A DNA stretch of 64,000 nt from Clostridiales bacterium (GCA_019415945.1 DXYF01000016.1:62001-126000), one strand, 5' to 3'. Positions 52,950 to 61,752 are shown, counted from the first letter of the stretch. A program made the numbers and translations. Notes: generated by a model from the sequence alone, not told the origin.

Positions 52950-53522
52950 ATGAATACAGCTTCTAAAAGTAAAAAATTAAATGTTTTGTCAATGGCACAA
53001 ATATCCGTCTGCACGGCACTTCTGTGTGTATCAGCATGGATTTCTATCCCCATACCGATTATATCCGTTCCGTTTACATTGCAGGCACTTGTGATAATCC
53101 TTGTGGCTCTGCTTTTAAAACCCGCATACGCTCTTACGGCACAGATAATATATACGCTTCTTGGAATTGTCGGCCTCCCTGTTTTTTCGGGTTTTAAGGG
53201 CGGTATCGGCTCTGTTCTTTCACCGACGGGCGGTTTTATTATAGGATTTATAATATCGGCTTTTCTTGTCAGCCTGTTAAAGGGCAAAACCGACAATATT
53301 TTAAGATACATACTTATTTCAATTTTTGTAGGTATTCCGGCTATGTATATTCCCGGTATCATCGGGTTTATGTTATACACCGGCTCTGATTTGCTCTATG
53401 CCATAGTAACCCTTACATCCATATTTATTATCGTAGATATTGTAAAATGCATCATTGCATCTCTTGCGGCTGTCGCACTGAAAAAGGCGTTGTCAAAAGC
53501 AAATATCGGCTTTGAAAGATAG
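52950..53522 (+). CDS. bioY: Biotin ECF transporter S component BioY
   Basis: A 190-residue membrane protein with about six helices. ATG 52950 has GAGG upstream. Family signatures: ISIPIPIISVPFTLQALVII near the N-terminus, IIYTLLGIVGLPVFSGFKGG, GSVLSPTGGFIIGFIISAFL and a C-terminal VDIVKCIIASLAAVALKK. It captures biotin and works with a shared EcfA/EcfT module encoded elsewhere, or alone. It is monocistronic, followed by a strong terminator. Confidence 0.93.
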   Translation: MNTASKSKKLNVLSMAQISVCTALLCVSAWISIPIPIISVPFTLQALVIILVALLLKPAYALTAQIIYTLLGIVGLPVFSGFKGGIGSVLSPTGGFIIGFIISAFLVSLLKGKTDNILRYILISIFVGIPAMYIPGIIGFMLYTGSDLLYAIVTLTSIFIIVDIVKCIIASLAAVALKKALSKANIGFER

Positions 53523-53570
53523 ATATAAAATTTTTTGTAAATAGTTTATTATACTTGAAAAAAGATAAAT

Positions 53571-53624
53571 AAAAACGGCTAAATGCGTCGCAGTATATGC
53601 TTTAACGCATTTAGCCGTTTTTTT
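53571..53624. terminator. Strong terminator between bioY and mazF
   Basis: AAAAACGGCTAAATGCGT (53571-53588) pairs perfectly with ACGCATTTAGCCGTTTTT (53605-53622), an 18-bp stem, with a T run. It serves both converging genes. Confidence 0.9.
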
Positions 53625-53647
53625 GCCGTACAATATGTAAGGCAAAA

Positions 53648-54004
53648 TTAAGCATTAAGTCCGAGTGAAATAGAAATCGCGTTATTTATATCATTCATAA
53701 CAGACTCATCAATCGAGCCCATCTTCTCCTTTAAACGCTTTTTGTCTATCGTCCTGACCTGCTCAAGCAATACAACACTGTTTTTTGCAAGACCTGAGGT
53801 ATCGGCATTAAGAGGGATATGAGTGGGCAGATTTGCCTTTGACTGCTGACTTGTAATTGCCGCTGCAATTACTGTCGGGCTGAAACGGTTGCCCACATTA
53901 TTTTGCACTATCAGCACAGGTCTGATTCCTCCCTGCTCCGAACCGATAACCGGACTTAAATCGGCGTAATAGATGTCGCCACGGCGAATATTCAAGGCTT
54001 TCAC
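53648..54004 (-). CDS. mazF: MazF/PemK family endoribonuclease toxin
   Basis: A 118-residue MazF-type mRNA interferase. The N-terminus IRRGDIYYADLSPVIGSEQG and GIRPVLIVQNNVGNRFSPTV carry the conserved RNA-binding loop and catalytic Arg; TVIAAAITSQQSK follows, and VVLLEQVRTIDKKRLKEKMG is the C-terminal hallmark (as in B. subtilis EndoA). No antitoxin gene adjoins; upstream on the same strand are a lipoprotein and NAD(P)H-hydrate dehydratase, an arrangement seen in other Clostridia. The cognate antitoxin may be elsewhere. Confidence 0.92.
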   Translation of the reverse strand: MKALNIRRGDIYYADLSPVIGSEQGGIRPVLIVQNNVGNRFSPTVIAAAITSQQSKANLPTHIPLNADTSGLAKNSVVLLEQVRTIDKKRLKEKMGSIDESVMNDINNAISISLGLNA

Positions 54005-54129
54005 GCTCCAAATAATTTATTTACTGATATTTTTGCCTTTCTGAAAGCTTTTATACAGCTATTACATAATATTTTTGAGCGTAAAAATTGTGAATATTAT
54101 TCCTTTTTAAATTATATATTTTGTGTTAA

Positions 54130-54651
54130 TCAGTTTTCTGTCGCTTTGATTTTTGTAAATTCAATTTTAAGCTCTGCGTCTTTCATTTCTGCACATAATA
54201 TATTTCCGTCAAAATCTGTATTTAACAAACATTCTCCGCTGTCGGTTTTTATTCTGTATGTACGAGTGCTGTCATCATTTGACAACATTTCCTCCCTGCC
54301 CTGAGATACACCGTTCATTATTGATCTTAAAAGGCTCGGAAAACTCTTTTGCGGCAAATATGCTTCATCGGCACTGCAAACAAGCTCTTCTCTCGACATT
54401 TCAAGCTCTCCGCTTTTATAATAAAATCCAATCCCCTCAAGCTCTTTCGGACTGCTTATACTTATGTATGTTAAGCCCTGCCTGTTATTGCTGACGCTTC
54501 CGCTATACTGAGCATTGCGGTAGCTTGCTTTGAATTCAGCCGTAAAATCTGTTTTTATATCATAATATTCTGAATATGAATTACAGCCGCACAACAATAT
54601 CAAAAGCAAAAAATTAAAGACACATAATGTTTTTAACGCCCATTTTGTCAT
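54130..54651 (-). CDS. Putative lipoprotein
   Basis: A 173-residue secreted lipoprotein of unknown function. ATG 54651 follows GGAGGCAGTTT. The signal segment LCVFNFLLLILLCGC has lipobox LLCGC. The mature part is a LolA-like beta-rich sequence (SGSVSNNRQGLTYISISSPK, YRIKTDSGECLLNTDFDG). It lies between nnrD and mazF on the same strand, about 80 bases after nnrD. Confidence 0.75.
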   Translation of the reverse strand: MTKWALKTLCVFNFLLLILLCGCNSYSEYYDIKTDFTAEFKASYRNAQYSGSVSNNRQGLTYISISSPKELEGIGFYYKSGELEMSREELVCSADEAYLPQKSFPSLLRSIMNGVSQGREEMLSNDDSTRTYRIKTDSGECLLNTDFDGNILCAEMKDAELKIEFTKIKATEN

Positions 54652-54733
54652 AAACTGCCTCCATAGGTTATTTAATACATTATATGCCTTTTGTGTTTTT
54701 AAAATTACGGCAAACAAGCCGTTTCGCCGTATA

Positions 54734-55606
54734 TTAAAATCCGCACTTTCTGTAAGCCGTGCTGATTTCGTTAATCAAATCGGTCGGCAGCATTGAAATT
54801 TTGCCCAGCTTTTCGGCGGCAATATCACCCGCAAGCCCGTGCAAATACACAGCCGCTGCCGCCGCGTCAAATGGGGTTGCACCCTGTGCAAGCAATGCCG
54901 CAGTCATTCCTGCAAGTACATCACCGCTTCCTCCTGTTGCCATACCCGAATTTCCCGTTTGATTAATAAGCACTCTGCCGTCGGGGGAAGCAATAACAGT
55001 CCCTGCCCCTTTAAGCACCGTAACAACACCGTATTTGTCTGCAAAATCCGCCGCTGTTTTAACCCTGTTTCGGTTTATCTCTTTTGTGTCAGTACCAACC
55101 AGCCTTGCCATTTCGCCGGGATGAGGCGTGATTATAATGTCAGACTTTTTGTTGTTTAAAACATCGGGATTTTCTGCAACGCAGTTGAGTGCATCTGCGT
55201 CAAGCACAATCGGAATTTCACAATTTCTGATAACAGAATCAACTATCGCCCTTGTGTCGTCGCACACCGACAAGCCGCAGCCGATAAGCACTGCACTTGA
55301 GCGGTTTGATTCAGACAACAGAAAATCAATATTCGACTTGCTTAATTTTCCGTCGTCTGTCTGATCAAGCGGAAAAAACACGCTCTCATATATTTGACCT
55401 GCAATAATCGGATAAATGCTCTTAACAACTGCATTTTTAAGCAGTCCGATACCGCATCTAAGCGAAGCCTTGCCTGCCATAACGGCGGCTCCCGCCATAC
55501 CGTAACAGCCGCAAATCATCAAAAGTGAACCGAGCATACCTTTATTGGCGTCATCGCTGCGGCGGTACACGGCTTTTTTTACAATATTTCTGTCTGTTTG
55601 TTCCAT
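54734..55606 (-). CDS. nnrD: ADP-dependent NAD(P)H-hydrate dehydratase
   Basis: A 290-residue ribokinase-fold enzyme that repairs hydrated NAD(P)H. Signatures: KGMLGSLLMICGCYGMAGAA (glycine-rich N-terminus), IPIVLDADALN, IIITPHPGEMARLVG, TVLKGAGTVIASPDGR and NSGMATGGSGDVLAGMTAAL (catalytic Asp). No NnrE epimerase domain is attached. The start is taken as ATG 55606; the frame is open to 55621, overlapping the upstream gene. It probably forms an operon with the upstream membrane protein. Confidence 0.9.
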   Translation of the reverse strand: MEQTDRNIVKKAVYRRSDDANKGMLGSLLMICGCYGMAGAAVMAGKASLRCGIGLLKNAVVKSIYPIIAGQIYESVFFPLDQTDDGKLSKSNIDFLLSESNRSSAVLIGCGLSVCDDTRAIVDSVIRNCEIPIVLDADALNCVAENPDVLNNKKSDIIITPHPGEMARLVGTDTKEINRNRVKTAADFADKYGVVTVLKGAGTVIASPDGRVLINQTGNSGMATGGSGDVLAGMTAALLAQGATPFDAAAAAVYLHGLAGDIAAEKLGKISMLPTDLINEISTAYRKCGF

Positions 55607-55610
55607 TAAA

Positions 55611-56153
55611 TCAACCTGCATTTCTGTTATAAAACAGCTTAATTACAATATCCTTGTTGAGATATCTTTTCATTCCCTCAAGGATTTGCCCGTTGGGCGT
55701 AAAAATCAACAAGCATTTTCCGTATGCCGCACTGTTAAAGACTGCATAATAATTTTCGCTGTCGGCGTCAATATCACGGGCGGCGATAAAGGTCTTTGAA
55801 AACCTCATTGAGTTTACTGATTTTTCTCCTTTTTCAAGCTTTTCAATTTCTCTTATGGGAACTTTGCAGATACGCTTTCTTTTTCTCAGCGAAATTATTT
55901 TTGAAATATCAAGCTCATCTCCTGCGACCGAATATTCAAACTCAACCTTTTGTGATGATATAACATACCAAACCACATAAATTCCTATGATAAACAGAAA
56001 CAGTCCGACATAGAACATATATGCGGTTATTGCAAATGCAAGAAAAGAAAAAACTATGGGAATCGCTATAAGAATAAAAACCGATATTATTTTGATAAAC
56101 AAATTTTTTGGTTTATTTGCTCTTTTTACAACTTGTTCGTTAAAGCCTTCCAA
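55611..56153 (-). CDS. Membrane protein with PH-like C-terminus, unknown function
   Basis: A 180-residue protein. TTG 56153 follows AAAAGGAGTTTTTAAA, a strong site; the frame is open upstream. Two hydrophobic helices (FIKIISVFILIAIPIVFSFL and MFYVGLFLFIIGIYVVWYVI) are followed by a beta-rich cytosolic part, VEFEYSVAGDELDISKIIS, reminiscent of bacterial PH domains. No named family is claimed. It ends just before nnrD. Confidence 0.7.
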   Translation of the reverse strand: MEGFNEQVVKRANKPKNLFIKIISVFILIAIPIVFSFLAFAITAYMFYVGLFLFIIGIYVVWYVISSQKVEFEYSVAGDELDISKIISLRKRKRICKVPIREIEKLEKGEKSVNSMRFSKTFIAARDIDADSENYYAVFNSAAYGKCLLIFTPNGQILEGMKRYLNKDIVIKLFYNRNAG

Positions 56154-56303
56154 TTTAAAAACTCCTTTTATTAAACTGATACAATCATAACATAAAGGCA
56201 AGCTGTTTTCAATAGATTCAAGCCAAAAGCGTTTTCATATCGGCTTTTACATAAAGGCAAAATATGATATAATAACCTAAACTGTTTAAGAGGTATGTAC
56301 TGT

Positions 56304-56900
56304 ATGGAAATTGTTTATTCGGATAAAAATATAGTTGTTTGCATAAAGCCTGTCGGGGTTGACTCGGAAAAGCAAATGCCCGATCTTATCAAAGCTAATT
56401 TAGGGGGCGAAGCATACACCGTCCACAGACTTGACAAAAATGTCGGAGGCGTTATGGTATATGCCCGCAGCAAGCAAGCTGCTTCACAGCTGTCAAAAGC
56501 TATACAAAACGGAACCATGATAAAGGAATACATTGCGGGCGTACACGGCACACCTCCCGAAAAAGGCGACTGGGAGGATTTGCTTTTTAAGGACTCAAGC
56601 AAAAACAAGGTATTTGTCGTAAAACGACTGAGAAAAGGCGTAAAAAAAGCCCGGCTTGAATATGTAAGAATAAGCGAAGGTGAAATTTCTCAGGTTAGAA
56701 TAAGACTTCATACCGGACGCAGCCACCAGATTCGTGTTCAGTTTGCAAGCAGAGGCTACCCTCTTGCAGGCGACCGTAAATACGGCTCCAAAGACAAGCG
56801 AACATCGCCGATGCTCTACTCCTGTAAAATAACATTTCCTTATCAAGACAAAACTGTTTCTTTTGAATCAGCACCTGACTGGCAAAATGACATAAGCTAA
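56304..56900 (+). CDS. RluA-family pseudouridine synthase
   Basis: A 198-residue enzyme isomerising uridine in rRNA or tRNA. ATG 56304 is preferred over 56295, which is only one base from the AAGAGGT site. The catalytic motif is YTVHRLDKNVGGVMVYAR with the nucleophilic Asp; IRLHTGRSHQIRVQFASRGY and LAGDRKYG are typical of the family. It lacks an S4 domain and is short, like single-domain RluA paralogues. The exact target is not predictable. Confidence 0.9.
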   Translation: MEIVYSDKNIVVCIKPVGVDSEKQMPDLIKANLGGEAYTVHRLDKNVGGVMVYARSKQAASQLSKAIQNGTMIKEYIAGVHGTPPEKGDWEDLLFKDSSKNKVFVVKRLRKGVKKARLEYVRISEGEISQVRIRLHTGRSHQIRVQFASRGYPLAGDRKYGSKDKRTSPMLYSCKITFPYQDKTVSFESAPDWQNDIS

Positions 56901-56990
56901 ACATTAAAATACAACGGGTACACTTTTGTACTTCGTGCACCCGTTGCTTCTAAGCTTTTAATATTAATTAGTTAAATATTAAAGAGCTTA

Positions 56991-57188
56991 TTACTTCATG
57001 TTGTTTTCGTATGACTCGATCATCTTTTTAACCATCTGACCGCCGACTGAGCCTGCTTCTCTTGAAGTAATGTCACCGTTGTAGCCCTGCTTGAGGTTTA
57101 CGCCTACTTCGTTTGCACACTCCATCTTAAAACGCTCCATAGCTTCTTTTGCCTGCGGCACATTAAGCTGATTCTTGTTACTTGACAT
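56991..57188 (-). CDS. Alpha/beta-type small acid-soluble spore protein
   Basis: A 65-residue SASP that coats DNA in spores. It contains QAKEAMERFKMECANEVGVN, then ITSREAGSVGGQMVKKMIES, both diagnostic. ATG 57188 with a GGAGAAAAA region upstream. Expression is expected from a forespore sigma-G promoter, which I could not place. It implies a spore-forming host. Confidence 0.95.
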   Translation of the reverse strand: MSSNKNQLNVPQAKEAMERFKMECANEVGVNLKQGYNGDITSREAGSVGGQMVKKMIESYENNMK

Positions 57189-57349
57189 ATTGTTTTTCTC
57201 CTTTTTTCAAAACTTTATTAATTTTATTTTTATTTTTAAGCGGCTGTTTGACTTCTCAATTTATCGCCGCAATAGTATTTTGTGTACTATATTTAATTTT
57301 ATTATTTGAAAATTTTTCAAATTTTGATGTCATAAAACCGCCCTTATGC

Positions 57350-57454
57350 AAAATGCAAAAGAGCGGTACTTTTATTTAAAAATATTAAATTTTTGATTAC
57401 GATTATCAGTTACCGTTAATCTCGTAATCAAAGAGCTTTGTCCTTTTGCATTTT
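57350..57454. other. Nested inverted repeats in a 351-base intergenic region
   Basis: Outer arms AAAATGCAAAAG (57350-57361) and CTTTTGCATTTT (57443-57454), 12 of 12 complementary; inner arms TTGATTACGA (57393-57402) and TCGTAATCAA (57422-57431), 10 of 10. The structure could be an unannotated small RNA or a double terminator. A 65-codon open frame in 57182-57379 has no ribosome site and is not accepted. The promoter of the next gene is at about 57470-57505 (TTGACT, 17-base spacer, TATTAT). Confidence 0.5.
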
Positions 57455-57539
57455 TTCAATTTATTTTTATTGACTTTAGCAAATAAATGTATTATTATAT
57501 TAGTACAATGTTAATGCAAATGCCAAAAGGAGTGATGAA

Positions 57540-58130
57540 ATGAAAAAAGTTATAAACATAAGCCGTAATAAAAAAATTATCATATATTATATCACTAATT
57601 ATTTGGCAGCTTTATTCTGTGTGTTTTCTGCCGTGTTTTTACACTCAATAACGACCGGGTTTTTATGTTTTTTTCTGGTTTTTGCTCTGCTTGTACTTGA
57701 CACATATTTTATAAAAAAATGGTATCATTTTTTCGCATGCACTATTTCACATTCAATATCAAACCTTGCAATAACGGCTATCTACTATATTATGTATAAT
57801 TCGGAAAGTTACGGTATTCTTAATATAGACTCGGTTTCTTTAATAATTGAATTTATCATTATTAATTTGTTGTTTATAATTACTGCAACATGGTCATCTG
57901 CCGGATTGGTATTTAAGTATAAAATATATGAAAACGAAAACACCTCTAAAAACACTGTATTTAATATTATAATTTTGGGGTTTATTTTTCTGACTGCAAT
58001 ATATTTTATTTTATCAATTTCGGATTTTTTATTCAGCCAAATGTTTATTTTAGAGTTTATACCGTTAATAACGGGATTTTTAATGAATATGTATTTGATT
58101 TTTGTGCCTTACGGAAATCATGTAAATTAA
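57540..58130 (+). CDS. Polytopic membrane protein of unknown function
   Basis: A 196-residue protein with about five or six hydrophobic segments (IIYYITNYLAALFCVFSAVF, GFLCFFLVFALLVLDTYF, LIIEFIIINLLFIITATW, VFNIIILGFIFLTAIYF, FIPLITGFLMNMYLIFV). ATG 57540 has AAAAGGAGTGATGAA. No motif or family recognised. It stands alone, followed by a hairpin with T run near 58135-58175 shared with the convergent M23 gene. Confidence 0.65.
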   Translation: MKKVINISRNKKIIIYYITNYLAALFCVFSAVFLHSITTGFLCFFLVFALLVLDTYFIKKWYHFFACTISHSISNLAITAIYYIMYNSESYGILNIDSVSLIIEFIIINLLFIITATWSSAGLVFKYKIYENENTSKNTVFNIIILGFIFLTAIYFILSISDFLFSQMFILEFIPLITGFLMNMYLIFVPYGNHVN

Positions 58131-58177
58131 TTTAAACCACTCTGTTTTATTTTACAAAACAGAGTGGTGTTTTTATT

Positions 58178-59161
58178 CTATTCAATTTCATTAAAGTCAA
58201 ACTGCCTTGTAAATTCCTTTGTTTCGCTGTTTCGCAAAACCGCACTTTGATGCTGTTCAAGAATACTTGTTATTGCGTATAAATCAATCCATATCTCGTT
58301 GTCGCTTTCCTTTTGACTTTCGTCAAAAATAAGCTCCAAACCGATATGAAGGTGGCTCTGGGTTATGCCGTTAGTGTTTTCCGTGTCACTGTAGCCTGTT
58401 CTTCCCACATAACCGATTACATCACCCGCCTTAACAACATCGCCTTCCTTAAGATTTTCTGCGTACGGTCTGTTCTGTCGCAAATGAGCATAATACCAGT
58501 ATCTCATTCCGTCGTTTGAGCGGATTCCTATTCTCCAGCCTCCGTATTTGTTCCACCCCAAACACTCAACCTTGCCCGATTCAACAGCAATTACGGGAGT
58601 ACCCACAGCCGCCATCATATCGTGTCCGAGATGCGGGCGTGAATAGCCGTAGCTTCTCGGTGCTCCGAAGTCATCGTAGCACGAGTACGGAAAAGTTTTT
58701 GCTATCGGCGAAAACCACCTTACACCGTACTTTTGCTCCGTAACTTTGCCGCCGTCGCCGCTCTCACGCTCCTCTTCGTAAGCTCCCACCATTCCGCTTA
58801 AAGCCGCAGTGTATGCCTCTTTATAATAATCGTAATACTGCATATCCTTTGTCAAATCTTTTTCCTTTTGTCCGTTTGCAATTTTTTCTGCGAAATCCGT
58901 CATATCGGAGTATTTATACTTTGAAAAATCGCCTCCGTATTTAGCCCCCAGATATGCAAGCAGTGTTATGTAGTCTAATTTGTTTTTTTCGCCCTGCGAT
59001 GCGGTATCAAGTTCTATTGCCGCTTGCAAAGCGGATTTTGTGACATTAAATTCGACATATTTTATATAATTGCTGTTTGTTATATCACGCCCGCCAAAAA
59101 GGGGTATAACAGAAATTGCAATAGCAAGAACACCCATAAACACACACAGCATTTTTTTCAT
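58178..59161 (-). CDS. M23 family (LytM-type) metallopeptidase
   Basis: A 327-residue secreted or anchored peptidoglycan endopeptidase. ATG 59161 follows GGTGATGTGT. N-terminal hydrophobic segment MLCVFMGVLAIAISVIPLFG. The zinc-binding H-x3-D motif is SRPHLGHDMMAAVGTPVIAV and the catalytic H-x-H motif is ITQSHLHIGLELIF; GWRIGIRSNDGMRYWYYAHL and GDVVKAGDVIGYVGRTGYSD are typical of LytM. Related clostridial proteins resemble SpoIIQ-like spore engulfment factors, but no direct evidence ties this one to sporulation. Confidence 0.88.
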   Translation of the reverse strand: MKKMLCVFMGVLAIAISVIPLFGGRDITNSNYIKYVEFNVTKSALQAAIELDTASQGEKNKLDYITLLAYLGAKYGGDFSKYKYSDMTDFAEKIANGQKEKDLTKDMQYYDYYKEAYTAALSGMVGAYEEERESGDGGKVTEQKYGVRWFSPIAKTFPYSCYDDFGAPRSYGYSRPHLGHDMMAAVGTPVIAVESGKVECLGWNKYGGWRIGIRSNDGMRYWYYAHLRQNRPYAENLKEGDVVKAGDVIGYVGRTGYSDTENTNGITQSHLHIGLELIFDESQKESDNEIWIDLYAITSILEQHQSAVLRNSETKEFTRQFDFNEIE

Positions 59162-59320
59162 ACACATCACCATACACTAAATATACCCTAACACAGCAAA
59201 ATTTCTGTATCAAGCTATTAGCATAATATGATTTAATAAAAATTTTTAGAAGTATATTAAAATGGACGGCAAACCGTCCGCATAATAGGCAAACAATAAA
59301 TTTTCCAAAGTAAAATAAAA

Positions 59321-60024
59321 TCATTCAAACGGGTCGTTGATATCCTTTTTATCTGAAATACCGTATATTTTAAGCTCGTTGCCTGCACGACAGACAGCCA
59401 AAAACACATCCTTTTGCTGTTTTCCCTGTTGCTTGAGCTGATTTTTTAGCCATTGCAAATTGTTTCCCGTACTTTTTAAATTTTGTTCAAAAACCTTTCC
59501 GTCGGAAATTACAACAATTTCAGGTCTTGCACGGTCAACATTAATTTTTAAATCAGACGCAGTTACCGGACTTTTGCTCTTTTTGGGCAATACGGACATT
59601 TGTCCGTTCTGCTCAAGGAAAACGGTTTCAACATCGTCCAAACAAAAATATCCCCTGTTTCTAAGCATTGACAAAAACTCATTCATATCAATTTTTGCCG
59701 TAAGAAAATTCTTTTTATAAATCTTTCCTTTGTCATAAAGCACCACTGTTCTGCCTGTAAATAACCGTCTGAGCACCACAGATTTTTGCGAATATATGAT
59801 AACAAGATAACTACACCCGCATAAATCACAAGAGCTGACAGACATTCCAAAAACCTATCAAACCCGTTTGTTGCCATTTCCGCCGCAATGGAACCGATCG
59901 TGATTCCGTTGATGTAATCAAACAAGTTAAGGTTTGCCATCTGTTTATTGCCTATAAATTTTGATAAAACAAACAAGACAACAAGTGAAACGGGGGCTGT
60001 AATTAAAATATGCAAAAAGTCCAC
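59321..60024 (-). pseudogene. DUF421 membrane protein (YetF/YcaP-like), frameshifted at a homopolymer
   Basis: GTG 60024 with AGGAG upstream. The first part has three hydrophobic segments (FLHILITAPVSLVVLFVLSK, GITIGSIAAEMAT, LVIYAGVVILLSYI) and ends in a wrong frame. The second part, VVLRRLFTGRTVVLYDKGK, ILSMLRNRGYF-like FLSMLRNRGYFCLDDVETVF and RPEIVVISDGK, is the DUF421 domain. The break is at the A5 run (T5 at 59783-59787 on the plus strand): one more A gives RKKSVVLRR and a 234-residue protein, the normal length. Related proteins influence spore envelope and germination in Bacillus. The ribosome site lies in a hairpin loop. Confidence 0.85.
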
Positions 60025-60057
60025 AATAATCACTCCTACCAAATTATTGTGGACTTT
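60016..60057 (-). terminator. Terminator hairpin overlapping the DUF421 start
   Basis: Arms 60043-60057 and 60016-60030 are complementary over 15 of 15 bases; the minus strand reads AAAGTCCACAATAAT, loop TTGGTAGGAGTG, ATTATTGTGGACTTT, then TT. The loop carries the AGGAG site and the 3' arm carries the GTG start. It ends the pyrK-pyrD operon and may also control translation of the DUF421 gene. Confidence 0.75.
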
Positions 60058-60088
60058 ATCCTATAAAATTATTCTTAAAACATATCCT

Positions 60089-61000
60089 TTACCACGGTTT
60101 AATTGTGCCTGTAAGCTCAGATACACTTTTTAAACCGTTTTCATCGAGGAAATTATTAAGTCCCTCATTAATTTTAATCGGAGCGTAAGGATCGGAGAAC
60201 AAAACCGTTCCTATCTGCAAAGCAGAAGCACCTGCAATGAGCATCTCAACCGCATCCTGCCAGCATGAAATTCCGCCCATACCTATTATGGGGATATTAA
60301 CCGCTCCCGAAACCTGCCATACCATTCGTACTGCTACAGGAAAAACAGCGGGACCGCTCATTCCTCCCGTGTTGTTGCGAATAATGGGACGGCGTGTATT
60401 AATGTCGATTCTCATACCTGTAAGGGTGTTTATCATGGATATTGCATCGGCACCGTTTGCCTCGGCAGACTTTGCGATAGACACAATATCCGTCACATTA
60501 GGGCTTAGCTTTACAATGAGAGGCTTTGTGCAATGCTTTCTTACAGCGTCGGTAATTGCCCCTACCGACTCACAGCTCGTGCCGAACTGTACGCCGCCGC
60601 TCTTGACATTGGGACAGGAAATATTCATTTCAATCATATCCACATCGGTATCGCTTAATTTCTCTGCCATTTCGCAGTATTCTTCGGGCGTATTTCCTGC
60701 AATATTCGCAATTACAACTGTATTTTGCTGTTTAAGCCAGGGTAAATCTTCTTTGATAAATACATCAACACCGGGATTTTGCAAACCGACCGCATTAAGC
60801 ATACCTGACGGTGTTTCGGCAACTCTCGGAGGTGGATTTCCGTCTCTTTTCTGCAATGTTATGCCTTTGCAGGAAATTCCGCCGAGATTTTCAAGCGGAT
60901 AAAATTCTGAGTATTCTCTTCCGAACCCGAATGTTCCGGAAGCGGCAATGATAGGGTTGTTAAACTCAACCCCTGCTATTTTTACCGATAAATCAGCCAT
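60089..61000 (-). CDS. pyrD: Dihydroorotate dehydrogenase B, catalytic subunit
   Basis: A 303-residue class 1B enzyme oxidising dihydroorotate to orotate with PyrK, using NAD. FMN-binding features: NPIIAASGTFGFGREY, GISCKGITLQKRDGNPPPR; catalytic Cys in MIEMNISCPNVKSGG, as expected for class 1B; PIIGMGGISCWQDAVEMLIA and ALQIGTVLFSDPYAP bind the FMN phosphate. The ATG overlaps the pyrK stop by one base (TAATG). Operon terminator at 60016-60057. Confidence 0.96.
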   Translation of the reverse strand: MADLSVKIAGVEFNNPIIAASGTFGFGREYSEFYPLENLGGISCKGITLQKRDGNPPPRVAETPSGMLNAVGLQNPGVDVFIKEDLPWLKQQNTVVIANIAGNTPEEYCEMAEKLSDTDVDMIEMNISCPNVKSGGVQFGTSCESVGAITDAVRKHCTKPLIVKLSPNVTDIVSIAKSAEANGADAISMINTLTGMRIDINTRRPIIRNNTGGMSGPAVFPVAVRMVWQVSGAVNIPIIGMGGISCWQDAVEMLIAGASALQIGTVLFSDPYAPIKINEGLNNFLDENGLKSVSELTGTIKPW

Positions 61001-61752
61001 TAAAATACTACCTCCTCTGCGTTAAATACGGGTCCGTTTTTACAAACATGCTGCATAATTTCCTCGCCGTTTTTTCTAACCTTAACGGCACAAACAAGAC
61101 AGGCACCTATTCCGCACGCCATTCGCTCCTCAAGCGAAATTTGGCACGGCTTTGCGTTTTCTTTGCACACCTGAGCAACAGCCTTGAGCATAGGAGTCGG
61201 GCCGCAGGCACATACCTCGTCCACCTCGTTAATCTTTTCTTTCAGAATATCCGTTACGAAGCCGTGAACGCCCGCACTTCCGTCATCTGTAGCAAGCACA
61301 AGCTCTGCACCTGCTTCTTTGAAATCTTCCTGCAAAATAACAAGAGATTTGTTGCGAAACCCTGTTATGACAAGGGGATTTTCGGTTTGTTTTGCGGTGT
61401 ATAACATCGGAGGAACTCCTATTCCGCCTCCGATAAGGCAGTAACGCTTGCCTTTTTCAATTTTGAATCCGTTGCCGAGCGGAGCAAGAATGTCCACATC
61501 GCTTAAAGGCTTCATCTCTGACATAAGCTTTGTGCCTTCTCCCTTAACCTGATACACAAGTCTAAGAACGCCGTCATGGCTGTCGCAAACGGAAATAGGT
61601 CTCCTCAAGGTTTTTGACGGAACATAAACATGAGCAAACTGACCGCATTTTGCAAGAGGTGCAATCTCATCGTTTTGCACTCTCATATCAAAAATACCGT
61701 CTGCAATTTCTATGTTTGAAATAAGCTTAAATTTTCTGACATCATAATTCAT
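61000..61752 (-). CDS. pyrK: Dihydroorotate dehydrogenase B, electron transfer subunit
   Basis: A 250-residue ferredoxin-reductase-like protein carrying FAD and a 2Fe-2S cluster. ATG 61752 (MNYDVRKFKLISNIEIADG) follows GGCAGGGTGAATAAA. FAD site RRPISVCD, NAD-binding GGGIGVPPMLYTAK and CGPTPMLKAVAQVC, and cluster cysteines in EERMACGIGACLVCAVKVRK and HVCKNGPVF. It passes electrons from PyrD to NAD. First gene of the pair; no PyrR site was seen in the 26-base gap from the upstream gene. Confidence 0.95.
   Translation of the reverse strand: MNYDVRKFKLISNIEIADGIFDMRVQNDEIAPLAKCGQFAHVYVPSKTLRRPISVCDSHDGVLRLVYQVKGEGTKLMSEMKPLSDVDILAPLGNGFKIEKGKRYCLIGGGIGVPPMLYTAKQTENPLVITGFRNKSLVILQEDFKEAGAELVLATDDGSAGVHGFVTDILKEKINEVDEVCACGPTPMLKAVAQVCKENAKPCQISLEERMACGIGACLVCAVKVRKNGEEIMQHVCKNGPVFNAEEVVF

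Noticed and set aside
57182..57379. Plus-strand 65-codon hydrophobic protein
   Set aside because: No ribosome site, overlaps the SASP start, and its 3' part lies inside an inverted-repeat structure.
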